A stretch of 33,219 nt of DNA from Streptomyces xanthophaeus (GTDB lineage: Bacteria > Actinomycetota > Actinomycetes > Streptomycetales > Streptomycetaceae). The translations under genes and the position numbers were made by a program. The notes under the pieces are model-generated. The model was given only the letters and a program-made list of their open reading frames with translations, had not been told where the DNA came from and did no database searches. Shown here piece after piece: positions 16,303-26,200 of the stretch; position 1 is the stretch's first letter, and every line of letters begins with the position of its first letter. The stretch spans positions 1 to 33,219 of the forward strand of contig NZ_JOFT01000055.1 in NCBI RefSeq assembly GCF_000725805.1. Reading direction: 5' to 3'.

Positions 16303-16899
16303 ATGCGCATTGCGATTGGTGAATTCATCAGCCTGGACGGCGTCGTTCAGGCCCCGGGGCACCCGGACGAGGACACCGACGGCGGCTTCGCACACGGTGG
16401 CTGGAGCCACCCGTTCTTCGACCCGGAGGTGATGGGCGGGGCCCTGGCCCAGTGGCAGGCAGGCACCGAAGCCCTGCTGTTCGGGCGCCGCACCTGGCAG
16501 ACCATGGCCGCGGCGTGGCCGGCGCGGGCCGGCGACCCGTTCGCCGACCACATGAACAGCGTCACCAAGTACGTCGTCTCCAGCACCCTCGGCGAGGACG
16601 AGTTGACGTGGAACAACACCATGCGCATTCCCGGCGACCAGGCCCTGGACCAGATCAAGAAGCTGCGCGAGGCCGAAGGCCGCGACCTGGTGGTCATGGG
16701 TAGCGCGTCCCTCACCCGCACCCTGCTGGCCGAGGGGCTGGTCGACGAGCTGCGGCTCATGATCCTGCCGGTGCTCATCGGCGGCGGTAAGACGATCTAC
16801 CCGACCGATGGCCACCTCCGCACGTTCGAACTGGTCTCCACGGTCGTCAGCGGCACCGGAGTGCACGTGTGCACCTACCGGCCGAAGGCCGGAGCGTAG
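16303..16899 (+). CDS. RibD C-terminal/dihydrofolate reductase-like protein
   Basis: This 198-aa protein belongs to the RibD_C/DHFR-like superfamily. It begins MRIAIGEFISLDGVVQAPGH, has LLFGRRTWQTMAAAWPARAG in the cofactor-binding region, and GRDLVVMGSASLTRTLLAEG followed by VDELRLMILPVLIGGGKTIY, all typical of this family. Members are NADPH-dependent reductases or orphan homologues; the substrate is not predictable here. The ATG at 16303 starts the conserved beta-strand. The gene appears monocistronic, and its long AT-rich leader may carry regulation. Confidence 0.88.
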   Translation: MRIAIGEFISLDGVVQAPGHPDEDTDGGFAHGGWSHPFFDPEVMGGALAQWQAGTEALLFGRRTWQTMAAAWPARAGDPFADHMNSVTKYVVSSTLGEDELTWNNTMRIPGDQALDQIKKLREAEGRDLVVMGSASLTRTLLAEGLVDELRLMILPVLIGGGKTIYPTDGHLRTFELVSTVVSGTGVHVCTYRPKAGA

Positions 16900-16950
16900 G
16901 CGGCAGGCGTACGAGCCGGTGCCGAGCAGGCGGGAGATCCGGCAGATGGG

Positions 16951-17385
16951 TCAGTAGCCGACGGTGAAGCGGCGTTGGACGAAGCGTGGCAGCTCCGCCT
17001 CGTCGACGAGGGCGGCAGCGGCGTCCTCCATGGAGATGCGGCTGCGCCCGTCCGCGTCGAGGCCCGGCTGGTCGCCGCCGATCCGGAACCGGCCCGTACG
17101 ACTCCGGGCGCGATCTCCAGGCTGCCGGCGCCGCCGATGACGATGAGCCGGATCCGCGGATGACTCTCCAGCGCCTTCAGTAGTGCTCGCGCGGCCGTGG
17201 CGTACACCGTGGGGCCGGCGATCGAGCGGGCCACCGTATCGGCGATGTCCCTGGCGGCGTTTCCGGGCTGGAATGCGCTGATCAGTACGTCGAGGCCGGG
17301 TACGACCGCGGCGATGTCATCGGCGTCGAGGACGTCGACACTCTTCCAGGCGATGTTCTTGCGGTTCTCGTCGATCCGCGGCGTC
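16951..17385 (-). pseudogene. NAD(P)H-binding (NmrA/SDR-like) oxidoreductase relic
   Basis: Two pieces of one atypical SDR/NmrA-like protein are recognisable on the minus strand. The first runs from VDVLDADDIAAVVPGLDVLI through LIVIGGAGSLEIAPGV. The second reads RTGRFRIGGDQPGLDADG, then RSRISMEDAAAALVDEAELP and RRFTVGY with its stop at 16951-16953. They are in different frames and join near 17100, where about 45 codons expected between them (the substrate side) are missing. The N-terminal GxxGxxG is also absent: the gene is cut at about 17385, where an IS5-like transposase fragment begins. Confidence 0.75.
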
Positions 17386-17395
17386 GCGGGCTGAC

Positions 17396-17713
17396 GGCCC
17401 AGCCGTGGAGATCTTTGCCGACGCCGGCTACCAGGGTCTGGGCGCCCAGACCGGCGGCCGCGTGGTGACACCACCGCACCGTAACTTCAAGAAGAACCCG
17501 CCGGACTGGTAAGAGGAAATCTACGAGCGCCAGCGCAAGGCGCACTCTTCACGCCGTATCTGCGTCGAGCACGGCATCGCACACCTCAAGAACTGGCGGG
17601 CACTCGCCCGCCACCACGGCCGACGCGAGCACATGAGCGACACGATCCAAGCCATCGTAGGACTGCTCTCACACCAGCAGACCGCCACCCGTGGGGTCTA
17701 TCAGCCACTGTGA
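17396..17713 (+). pseudogene. IS5-family transposase C-terminal fragment with nonsense codon
   Basis: The frame reads IFADAGYQGLGAQTGGRVVT, RNFKKNPPDW, stop, EEIYERQRKAHSSRRICVEHG and HLKNWRALARHHGRREHMSD, which is the C-terminal DDE half of an actinobacterial IS5-type transposase. TAA at 17510-17512 stands where Tyr is expected. Everything upstream of the ADAGYQG motif is missing. The frame closes at TGA 17711-17713. Confidence 0.8.
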
Positions 17714-17768
17714 CTACCGGGCCCAGATGCACCCTTCGACGCGTCACCGCCAACCATGCACGAGCTCG

Positions 17769-18761
17769 TCAGGAGAGGACCCATTGGGGTGGGCGGCTGG
17801 GATCGGTCGGACAGGTGAAGATGTGCAGGTCCCGGTCCCGGCCGAAGCGGAGTCGGGTTGGTTGGGCAACGGACGGGCCGCTCTGTATCGAGGCCTTCCC
17901 CTGCAGGGACGGGTCGCGGTCCTCCAGAGGCATCCAGCTGTGCGAGCCGGCGTCCATCTCCTCGCTGCCGGCGGTCAGCAGCAGTCGCATCGGGGTCGAG
18001 CAAGAGTTGCAGCCGATGGCCATCGGGCCCGTCGATGCCCAGCTCGGGAAGCCGCCGACCCGCCAGCCGGGCGGGATCGACAGGTCGAACTGGTAGCTGG
18101 GGGCCTCGGGGCCGTGTTCCGCTGTTCGGGCGTCGTCTCACGCGTCGATGCGGGCGATCAGAGAGGCAGGCAGGGTGTCGTCCTCCGCCCAGGGATAGGT
18201 GTCCACTTCTTCGGGATGCAGGACACACGGCTCGGGCAGTTCGTGCTCCCATCGCAGCATGGGTACTTCGGGCGGAGCGGCGAGGAGCTCCGCGCGTTCG
18301 GTTTCTGCGGCCTGTCTCCACCGCAGGTGGTATCGGCGTTCCAGGTACGGACTGTGGTTGAACGGGCAGCGGAGTATCTGTACCAGATCCGCGCCGTCGG
18401 GCCCGGCCGCCAGAGCCGGGACGTCCCGGCGGAAGAACTGGGCGAGGCCTAGGAACGGCACCGGGCCGCCTTCCCCGGGCGTTCCGGCGCGCGGCCATGG
18501 CTGGCTCCGCGGCCAGACACCCGCGGCCCGCGCGCTGCGGATCTCGTCCGGCTCGTACCCTTTGGTTTCGGGCTGGTGGGGCTCCTGGCAGACCGGCCAC
18601 GGCTCGTCGGCCGGCCACAGCATGGGCCCGCCGATATGGCTCTCGCGCACGCCAGGTTGCCCGGGCCTGGGGTGCAGTCGGGTGGTGCGGCCCCGACGGG
18701 CGGCGAGGTCGGGGAACACAGCTTCCACGGGTACAGGTCTGGGCGGCGTGGTCCTCGTCAT
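17769..18761 (-). pseudogene. DUF1963-like protein interrupted by a TGA codon
   Basis: One continuous frame of 330 codons encodes a DUF1963/YwqG-like protein: ESHIGGPMLWPADEPWPVCQ near residue 42, FLGLAQFFRRDVPALA, LVQILRCPFNHSPYLERRYH, then PPGWRVGGFPSWASTGPMAI and NSCSTPMRLLLTAGS near the C-terminus. It is broken by a single TGA at 18138-18140 after SLIARIDA, at a position where Trp (TGG) is expected. The upstream part would give a 207-aa fragment. The start MTRTTPPRPV at 18761 is chosen over the frame start at 18803. The function of the family is unknown. Confidence 0.75.
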
Positions 18762-19000
18762 GGGCAGACCGTACGCGGACGGGGAAATACCTCGCGAGTG
18801 CATTGAGCCCAGTGTGGTTCACAGGCCCCGGAAGCGACGCCAGGGACCGCGTTCTCCTGTACGTGGGCTTCGGACATGATCTGTGCCAGAACCTGAGAAC
18901 GGACAGCAGCTGTTCACGAGTTCGGAGGGACGAGAGCACACCGAGAATTCGAGCGCTGCTTGAGCTACTGCGTCAGAGTCACACAGACGGCTGGACATGC
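18762..19000. other. Intergenic region
   Basis: I see no gene here with a start signal or recognisable domain. It includes the upstream region of the DUF1963-like relic and the downstream side of the next minus-strand gene. Confidence 0.3.
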
Positions 19001-19396
19001 TCAGTGGCCGCCTGTGTGCCGGCCCATGGGGCGCGGCAGTGGCTGCCGCCAGTCGCCCATCCTCGTGAGCAGAAACTGGCGGGCGAGAGAACGGATGTCG
19101 TCCCACGCCGGATCTGCGGCCAGGGCGATGTGCCAGAGGCCGACGCGGCCGGTGCCATCGATCTCGCCGAGGCGACGGCCGACGGCCCGAAGACCGCGTA
19201 GATCCGCGGGCTCGAGGGCTCCGCGTTCCGCAAGTCCTTCGGAGACTCGGCAGAGGAGCTCCACCTCTTCAACGACGTCTTTCGTCTCCAGCTCACGCTC
19301 GCCCAGCCAGGCAAGTTGATCCGGGGTTTCGGCTGCTAGGAGGGCCATCAAGCGCAGCACCCAGGTGCGCAGGCTCGTATCGCCGAGATGGTTCAT
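19001..19396 (-). CDS. Hypothetical protein
   Basis: This 131-aa protein is soluble, mostly helical and acidic in the middle (ERELETKDVVEEVELLCRVS). It starts MNHLGDTSLRTWVLRLMALL. A Trp-rich C-terminal part (VGLWHIALAADPAWDDIRSL, GDWRQPLPRPMG) follows. I do not recognise a family. ATG 19396 is chosen over the frame start 19441. It is a single minus-strand gene. Confidence 0.6.
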   Translation of the reverse strand: MNHLGDTSLRTWVLRLMALLAAETPDQLAWLGERELETKDVVEEVELLCRVSEGLAERGALEPADLRGLRAVGRRLGEIDGTGRVGLWHIALAADPAWDDIRSLARQFLLTRMGDWRQPLPRPMGRHTGGH

Positions 19397-19642
19397 ACGT
19401 GCAGGATTGCATCTGGCTTCCGCACCCGTGTCCGATGGCACGGAGGGGCGGCAAGGGCAGTCGCGGCAAAGCCAGCAGGGGCACCGGGCGACGCATGGTT
19501 GTCACCGTGCCGCATACCGGCTGTTCGGCGCTCCTGACGGCTCGGCGGCCCCTCGGATGGATGACCCTCCACGCGCGCACCGGTCCGGGTCTGTCTGGTC
19601 CGGCGGACCCTGGAAAGAGGAGAGGACGAGGGAGGTCTGCGG

Positions 19643-20457
19643 GTGACGCTGAGACTACCGGTTGAGCCGATGCTGGCACAGGCCGTGGAGTCGGTGCCCA
19701 CGCTCGCGGGCGATCTTGCCTATGGGCAGAAGTTCGACGGACGCCGCGCGCTGTTGTTCACCCCCGCCGAGGCGGGCGGGCCGGTGGTGTTGCAGACCCG
19801 CCGCGGGTCGCTAGTCCAGGACCGGTTCCCGGACCTTGTCGCGGCCGCCGGGCAGCTGCCCGGCGGCCTGGTCCTCGACGGCGAGCTGCTGGTTTGGGAC
19901 ACCGAGGCCGGGCAACTGTCCTGGAGTCGTGGACCGACGTATCAGGCGTCGAAGGCCGGGTCATCAAGCCTCTGAACAGCAAATATCTCCCGAACCACCG
20001 CGGCTGGAGCAAGGTCCGCCGGCGGCACACCACCGAGGCGATCGTCGGCGCCATCACCGGCACCCTGACCCGCCCGCAGCTCCTCGTCCTCGGCCGCCAC
20101 GACGACACCGGCCGCCTGCGGGCAGTAGGCCGCACGGTCGCGCTGCGCCCGGACCAGGCCCGCCAGGTCGCCAGGTACCTGACCGCCGCCGACCCCGGCA
20201 TCCATGGACCGGTGTGCGCTTCGCCGCAGCGTGGGGGTCCCGCGACGTCCTGGACGCGGTCCTGGTCCGCCCGGACCTGGTCGCTGAGATCAGCGCCGAC
20301 CGGTCCATCGACAGGGGCGGAGTCTCCCGGCACCAGCTCCGGTTCCAGCGGCTGCGCCTGGACGTCACGGCCGAGGACGTGCCCCGGTTCGGCCAGGCCC
20401 GGCTGCGGCGGTTGGTTGAACGGCGCACCCTGCTGCCGGTCTCTTCGTTGGCCGGGC
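19643..20457 (+). pseudogene. ATP-dependent DNA ligase, deletion and frameshift
   Basis: The start is strong: GTG 19643 after GGGAGG. The N-terminal adenylation motif AYGQKFDGRRALLF contains the nucleotidyl Lys30 (KxDG). After GQLSW at about 19925 the frame shifts and about 100 codons are missing; the text resumes as TDVSGVEGRVIKPLNSKYLP and GWSKVRRRHTTEAIVGAITG (motifs IV and V). A second shift near 20205 precedes TGVRFAAAWGSRDVLDAVLV and TAEDVPRFGQ of the C-terminal OB-fold region. Such ligases seal nicks in DNA repair. With the middle of the adenylation domain missing it cannot be active. Confidence 0.85.
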
Positions 20458-20715
20458 ATGAAGATCCTGGCTTACTCCACACTCGCTGTCGCGGCCCTGC
20501 TCCTGGCCGCCGTTCCAGCCTCAGCCGACGACGCCCCCGGCGCTAACAAGGGCGCCATCGGGCAAGGCAGCTCATCGCTCGGCTTCGGCGCTGACGGCAC
20601 GGACGGGGACAGCGGCGGCGGTCACGCGTCATCGAACCGCCACCTCGTGAAGACGGGTGACCCGGGGGCCCTCTCCGACCTGGTCAACAACCTGTCGAAC
20701 CCGCAGCCTGAGTGA
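20458..20715 (+). CDS. Small secreted protein
   Basis: This 85-aa protein begins with a clear Sec signal peptide, MKILAYSTLAVAALLLAAVP, with cleavage likely after ASA (residue 24) before DDAPG. The mature part is small and Gly/Ser/Asp-rich (GQGSSSLGFGADGTDGDSGG) and ends LVNNLSNPQPE. No Cys is present. It overlaps the decayed end of the ligase gene and its ribosome binding site is weak, but the signal peptide and the strong hairpin downstream support a real gene. Function is unknown. Confidence 0.65.
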   Translation: MKILAYSTLAVAALLLAAVPASADDAPGANKGAIGQGSSSLGFGADGTDGDSGGGHASSNRHLVKTGDPGALSDLVNNLSNPQPE

Positions 20716-20788
20716 ACACGCTCTGATCCGACCGACGGCCTCGACCGTCGTCCTGCGGCCCGCCTGAGCGGGCGCCTCCGACGACCCC

Positions 20789-20824
20789 AGCGCGGGCCGC
20801 CACCACCTGGTGGCGGCCCGCGCT
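20789..20824 (+). terminator. Strong GC stem-loop
   Basis: A 17-bp perfect stem (AGCGCGGGCCGCCACCA / TGGTGGCGGCCCGCGCT) with a CC loop lies 73 nt after the small secreted-protein gene. It is a good transcription terminator candidate. Confidence 0.75.
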
Positions 20825-21084
20825 GTCGTGTGCCCGGGCCGGTCCCGGTTCCGCCGCAGGGGTGAATCAGAGCCCCCGCGTACGCGTATGCGGCTTAAGC
20901 GGTGTGCCCCCAACTCACCCTGAAGTCAGAATTATTGACAGCAAACAGGATCTTTCGGAGATGTTTCCGGCGCAGCCCGATGGTCGGTCCGACTCAGTGT
21001 GCGATTGGAGTGCGCTTCATGGGGCGTTCAGGAGCGTCCACATGCCGCAGCCAGGTACGTCCTGACCAGATCGCCCGCGCGCAC
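20825..21084. other. Intergenic region with AT-rich segment
   Basis: This region holds a TTGACA-like box (20935-20940) within AGTCAGAATTATTGACAGC, unusual in this GC-rich context, but no convincing -10 follows. A 67-codon frame (20862-21065) has no known domain. I see no definite gene. Confidence 0.3.
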
Positions 21085-21120
21085 GCCGACCCCCGCGACC
21101 ACGTGGTCGCGGGGGTCGGC
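21085..21120. terminator. 36-nt perfect palindrome
   Basis: GCCGACCCCCGCGACCAC is followed immediately by its exact reverse complement GTGGTCGCGGGGGTCGGC, giving an 18-bp stem with no free loop. It lies 120 nt upstream of the methyltransferase gene. It may be a bidirectional terminator that insulates the following cluster. Confidence 0.5.
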
Positions 21121-21239
21121 CGGCCCTCCCAGCCGTTCACGGACGTCGGAGGTCGTGGCCTCGACACGTACGGAAGCGTCCCGACAGCGGATCGGCATGT
21201 GAGGTGCGACGCGCCGACGTGTGGTAATGGTCGTCCATC

Positions 21240-21875
21240 ATGGACAGCACAGCCTGGAGCACCCTGGTCCTCGTCGGGAGATCGCTGCCCGCCGTGTGCG
21301 GACGCACGGGCGTCGTCCGCGGGCTGCGACTCGCCCTGAGTGAGGTGTGGTTCGACCTGCGACACCACACCGACACCCGGATGGAGCCGCCGCGCCACGA
21401 GGGAACGAACCCCCTGGTCTTCGCCGAGGTCGTCGCCCATCTGCCGTCGACCGCGAGGCGCGGACGGTTCCTGGACTTCGGCGCCGGCAAGGGGCGGGCG
21501 CTGCTGCTGGCGGCGTCGGACGGTTTCACGGCGGTGACGGGGGTGGAGCGGGAGGGCGACCTGTGCCGGGTCGCGGTCGCCAATGCCGCCCGCCGGCAGC
21601 GTCGCTTCCCAGGCGCCACCGTCGAGGTGTGCCACGGGGATGTCCTCGACTTCGCCGTCCCGGACGACGTGAGCGTGGGCTTCTTCTTCAATCCATTCGG
21701 TCCCGACGTACTGGAGATCGTCATCGGCCGCATCCTCGACTCGCTCGGCCGGGCACCGCGCCCCTTCCACGTCGTCTATCTCCACCCTCGCCACGCGGAG
21801 CTCTTCCTCGGCGCCGGGTTCACGCTGCTCTACGCACAGGGGATGGACGGCCTCATCCTGCGCCACGGCAGATGA
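21240..21875 (+). CDS. Class I SAM-dependent methyltransferase
   Basis: This 211-aa protein has the SAM-binding motif I RFLDFGAGKGRALLLAAS (residues 76-93), a motif II-like acidic end at VTGVEREGDL, and FFFNPFGPDVLEIVIGRIL in the motif IV/post-motif region. The N-terminal part LRHHTDTRMEPPRHEGTNP is typical of small Streptomyces methyltransferases of unknown substrate. It converges on the lanC gene with only a 6-nt gap, so it may belong to the RiPP locus or simply be next to it. It is much shorter than, and unlike, the PCMT-like methyltransferases of known lanthipeptide clusters. Confidence 0.8.
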   Translation: MDSTAWSTLVLVGRSLPAVCGRTGVVRGLRLALSEVWFDLRHHTDTRMEPPRHEGTNPLVFAEVVAHLPSTARRGRFLDFGAGKGRALLLAASDGFTAVTGVEREGDLCRVAVANAARRQRRFPGATVEVCHGDVLDFAVPDDVSVGFFFNPFGPDVLEIVIGRILDSLGRAPRPFHVVYLHPRHAELFLGAGFTLLYAQGMDGLILRHGR

Positions 21876-21881
21876 ACTCCG

Positions 21882-23219
21882 TCATGACAGCAGAAACAGT
21901 CGGTCCCAGATGGGGTCGACATCGGTTGCTGCGGCCAGCAGCACAAGCGCCACGCCCGTCGCGCCGTCCAGAAGCCCGGGACGGTCCACCGGGGTGTTTC
22001 CCGGATCCAGCGCGGCGTAGCCCAACGGGCGGTCCGGATCGTAGGCGGCCAGCAGCTGCCCCACGAGCTCGTCGGCCGCATCGAGGAAGAAGGGCAGACG
22101 AGTGGCGTGGGCGAAACGCAGGACGACCTGTAGGAGGCCCGCCACGCCGTGGCAGAACGTCGGCGAGTCGATGAAGCGCGAACTGACGGGGCGGCTCAGT
22201 ACGGCAGACATGGCGTCGATCGCGAAGTTGCGCAGATCAGAGTCATCGAGAGCCGTGCCCGCAAGCCACAGGGCGTGTGCCACTCCCGGAGCTCCATAGC
22301 ACCAGGCGCTGCGGGCCGGCGCACACCGCCCCGAGGCCGGCGTCCGGCCGTCGTTCGACAAGGGGACGGCGGACGCCCAGTTGATGCCCCAGCCATCGTC
22401 GCTCCGGTGCTCCACGAGCCAGTCGGCCAGGTGCCGTACGGTTTGCGACTGGCCCGGTACCTCATGGCCCCCCAGGAGGGCCGAGGCCAGCACGCTCAGT
22501 GGTCCTGGGATGCCATGCGCCAGCCCGCAGTTGAGATTGCCGTAGGGATAGGTACGACGTACGGCGTCGCCCACCAGTCGTTCGGGCGGGGTCGCCCAAC
22601 GCGGTGCGCCCGGTACCGGTGAGGCAAGCCATACCAAGGCGCTCATTACCTCTGGCAGTCTCTCGTGAGGATCACGGGCCAAGAGGCCGGCCGCCACACC
22701 ACTTGCCCCCGTGACGACGTCGTAGCCCCCGACCGCTGCGACCCCCTGCTCGGAGCGCAGGCGGGCTGCGACGAGCGGCACCTGTGACGACAACTCGGCA
22801 TCGAGAGCCGCCAGCAGCCGTTGGCGGCCTGATCCCTGCCCGTTCGACAACGACGCCGTGAAACTCAGTCCGCTGAGCCCGCCGAAGAGGCCAGCGGACG
22901 AGCCAGCGCGTTCGGCCGCACGGAGGCCCGCGGTCAGCAAGTCGTCGCCGATCGTGTCCCACCCGGATCGGGGAAAGCACTGATCCACGTACGAGCACAG
23001 GACTGCGAGCCCGGCGTCACCCTCGGCCACGGAGTATGGCAGCCAGCTGACGCTGTCCGGATGGTGCGCCTGACGACGGGCCGCCGTGAGGGCCTCGGCG
23101 ACGCGCCGGCGGTCGACGGCCCGCTCCGCGACCTCGCATGCCACCTTCAGCGCAGCCTGCTTGCGTGCGCCGCTCACCGCGCTTGTCCAGGTCGGGGCCG
23201 ATGCCGATGCGGCTGTCAC
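21882..23219 (-). CDS. lanC: LanC-like lanthipeptide cyclase
   Basis: This 445-aa protein is a LanC-family zinc cyclase, which adds Cys thiols to dehydroalanine/dehydrobutyrine to form (methyl)lanthionine rings. The three Zn ligands are visible: Cys307 in AWCYGAPGVAHAL, and Cys356-His357 in TFCHGVAGLLQV. The acid/base region LNCGLAHGIPGPLSVLASAL is also present. The double-barrel repeats (GLFGGLSGLSF, GASGVAAGLL) complete the fold. GTG 23219 overlaps the LanB stop (GTGA), so translation is coupled. Genes of this type act with LanB in class I lanthipeptide biosynthesis. Confidence 0.93.
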   Translation of the reverse strand: MTAASASAPTWTSAVSGARKQAALKVACEVAERAVDRRRVAEALTAARRQAHHPDSVSWLPYSVAEGDAGLAVLCSYVDQCFPRSGWDTIGDDLLTAGLRAAERAGSSAGLFGGLSGLSFTASLSNGQGSGRQRLLAALDAELSSQVPLVAARLRSEQGVAAVGGYDVVTGASGVAAGLLARDPHERLPEVMSALVWLASPVPGAPRWATPPERLVGDAVRRTYPYGNLNCGLAHGIPGPLSVLASALLGGHEVPGQSQTVRHLADWLVEHRSDDGWGINWASAVPLSNDGRTPASGRCAPARSAWCYGAPGVAHALWLAGTALDDSDLRNFAIDAMSAVLSRPVSSRFIDSPTFCHGVAGLLQVVLRFAHATRLPFFLDAADELVGQLLAAYDPDRPLGYAALDPGNTPVDRPGLLDGATGVALVLLAAATDVDPIWDRLFLLS

Positions 23220-26200
23220 CGCGCGGCCTCGCTCCCGCGTGCGGCGCGCGACGTGTAGAGCCGATGGAGAAACTCGTAGAGCACGAACTCCTGGGAGCGG
23301 GCCGCTGAACGCAGGAGGCGGTTCGCATGCAAATGGAGGTAGTTGCCGGCCAGCTCCGGGAGCGAGGTGGTGACGCGGCCGGCCGCCATGGCTCCCCGCA
23401 GATCGCAGGCCACTTCGTGCACCACCGACCACGGGACGCCGACGCCGACCAGTGGGAGGGCGGGTCCCCACGGGGCGGCCGCGCACCGGTCGTCTTCGAA
23501 CGGGCGGTCAAGCCGCAACAGACTCTCCAGCGCTGCCCGCTCCGAGCGGTATCGCTCACGGATCCCACGGCGGAGAGACCGGTCAGCGCCGATCTCCTCC
23601 GCCAAGGCGTCGCGAGCGGCTGCCGTGACCGCGCGACGGTCCGACACGGACATGCCGAGTCCGCGAAGTATGCGGTCCATGTTCACCAGGCAGAGCCGCC
23701 AGCGGCCGTCGGGTCCCGCCAAAAGACCGTTCCACGCCCCATCGGCCGCCTCGGTCCCGTGTGTTGCCCACATTTCCATGGTGTCGAGGACCGCTTCACT
23801 ATCGGCGTGGAACAGACGCTCAGCGATGAGCATGCCGATGGGGCCCCCGTAGCGCACGACTTCCGGCTCGTATGAGTCGAGCTGTAGACGCTGGAGCGTT
23901 TCGTCAGCGAGGAAGGGCGCAGCGGTCTCGACCAGGCACGGCAGAACCTCGCGCGTGAGCTTCCTGGGGTCGCCGTGGATGCGCAGACGCAGGTGCCATT
24001 CGGGATCGCCGTAACGGATGAAGAACCACTTGTCGGATCCGGCGGCGGCCTGCGCGTGTCTCACTACCGGCCTCACGACCTCCCGCAGGATGTCGTCCGC
24101 CCCAGCGGGACCCACGTACAGCTTGGCGTAGAGCCACTCCGATCCCGGAGGATGAGCAGCTAGTTCCGGCGGATGAGCCCGCGCAACGGTCGGTGCTTGC
24201 AAGCAGGTGGAGGAACGCCCGGATGCCTGACCGGGTCCACCGTGCGTCTCCGAAACCCTGATGAACGGCACGATCAGATCATGGGTGAATCGCCCTTCCG
24301 GTCCCCGGACGACCACCTCGTCCGGTCCGTGGAACACCTCGGTGAAGGTCGCGTCGGCGGCACGGCGGACGAGGTGGTGAACCAGGCTGTCGACACAGAG
24401 CACATTGTCGAAGTCGACAGGCAGAAGGCGGTCGCTCTCCGCCAGAGCGACCCGGCGTGGCATGCGGAGGCGTCTGCGTAGGTGTGCCACCGCCTCGAAC
24501 CGCTCCCTGTCTCCGAGTCCTGCGAGCGGCTCCAGCTCTTCCAGGGGAACGTTCCAGCGGGCTGGAGAGAGCACGAGACGGCCGGACGTCACACGGGGAA
24601 GGAACGGCGCCGCCTCCAGCGCTCCGAACGAGAATGCCGGACGCGTCACTCCTTGTCCCTGAAGGGCACAGAGAAACCGGTACAGGCCGAGATTGGTGGG
24701 CCCTGCGAAGTTGTGAGCCGAGGTCAGCCTGGGAAGTATCCTGCGGCCGAGACGACGCGAAGCGAGGACCACCTGGTCCTCGGACACACGGACGAACAGG
24801 TCCGCCAGCGGGATTCGCCGGGCATGTCCGCTTCCGGAATTGGCGAGGACGGCAATCTCGGCGTGGCGCACGTGGGGCCGGGTCAGGAGGTCACCCACCC
24901 GTTCGTCGGGTACGTGCACGACCTCGGCGAACACCGCGTCGGGCTGCAGGGCTTCCTCCGCCCTGACGTGGGCGCGTAGCCGATGCGTCAGATCCTGGTC
25001 CTCGTGGCACAGTCGGCCGAGGGGACTCATCGCCGAGGGGCCCGCGACGGCGGTGACGAGCACCCGGTAGGCGCCGGCGGCGACGGCCCGCTCGTCCCGG
25101 GCCAGCAGGGTCGCCAGCACGCTGAAAGAGTCCGGGAGAGGCCCGGCTTGCTCCTCGGTCGTCATGCCGAGGGATTGCAGGTCGGCCTCAGCCACTTCAC
25201 ATTCGCCGGCCTCCGAGCGGAGCGCGTCGCTGAATGTGGCCAACAGCGCCGGGGAGAGCTGACGTTCTGCCGTTGGCGCAGCGCTCGTTGCCGTGGCGCC
25301 AGCGAACGCTAGGCCTGCCAGAAGGGGCTCGGCGGCGGGTCGCGGGGCTTCGGATGCCGGAAAGCCGATTCCCGTTTCCTCGTCGAGTGCCTCGCAGACC
25401 GGAACTTCCCGACTGCCGTATCTCTGCCTGAAGGCATGTGCGAAACGACGGATCTGGCGGTCACGCCCGCCATCGTCCATGCGGTGGAGGAGGTGGGCGC
25501 CGCGGAGGATCTCCTCGGTCACGTCTGCACCGAGGACCACAGAGCACGCCGGTTTGATGAGGTCCGTGTGGAAATGATGGACTTGCTGTCCGTTGTTCCT
25601 CGGCGGCAGATCGGGGAGAGACGAGGATATCCTCCGATACACGGCGGATTCGGTTCCGAGGGGATGCTTGCCGAGGGCGGCCAGAGCGTCGCGAACGGTG
25701 ATCAGCCCGTCCGCGACGCCGGTGGTCGGACCAGGATCGGGAAGGTTTTTCAGTTGCCGAACGAACTGGTCGGCGGCGTCCGGCCCACAGACGCTCGGGC
25801 CCAGTTCAGGAACCAGGACCTGGTGGTCGATCAGCTGGTCCACGAAATCTCCGGCGTCGTCGTCCGTGATGCCGGAGTCTTCGGCTCTGAGGGCTGCCAC
25901 GAGTTCGTGACGCCGCGCTCCAGAAGCGGCGTGCTTCAGCAGGGTGAAGAGATGCGCTGAAGGGGCGACGGCGAACAGATGGTGCGTCCGGTATCCATCC
26001 TTCATACCCTCGCCGATGTATCGGACCCGTCCGGCCGCCTGGTACAGCGTCGAATTCGGGTGGAAGCGTACGCCGTTACGCACGGACGGGTGATCCCGCA
26101 GCGCCTCCGACAGGGCGCTCACGTAGGCATAGCTGATCTGGGTGCGCCGCCGGTAGGACGAGCGAGCTCCCAGGGACAGGCTCGTCACGGTGTCAGGCGA

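Noticed and set aside
20862..21065. 67-codon open frame as a gene
   Set aside because: No domain, weak ribosome binding site and no conserved-looking text; kept only as an intergenic note.
21240..21875. LanS/PCMT-type isoaspartate-forming methyltransferase
   Set aside because: The protein is 211 aa with a plain class I motif and lacks the longer PCMT architecture of known lanthipeptide-associated enzymes.
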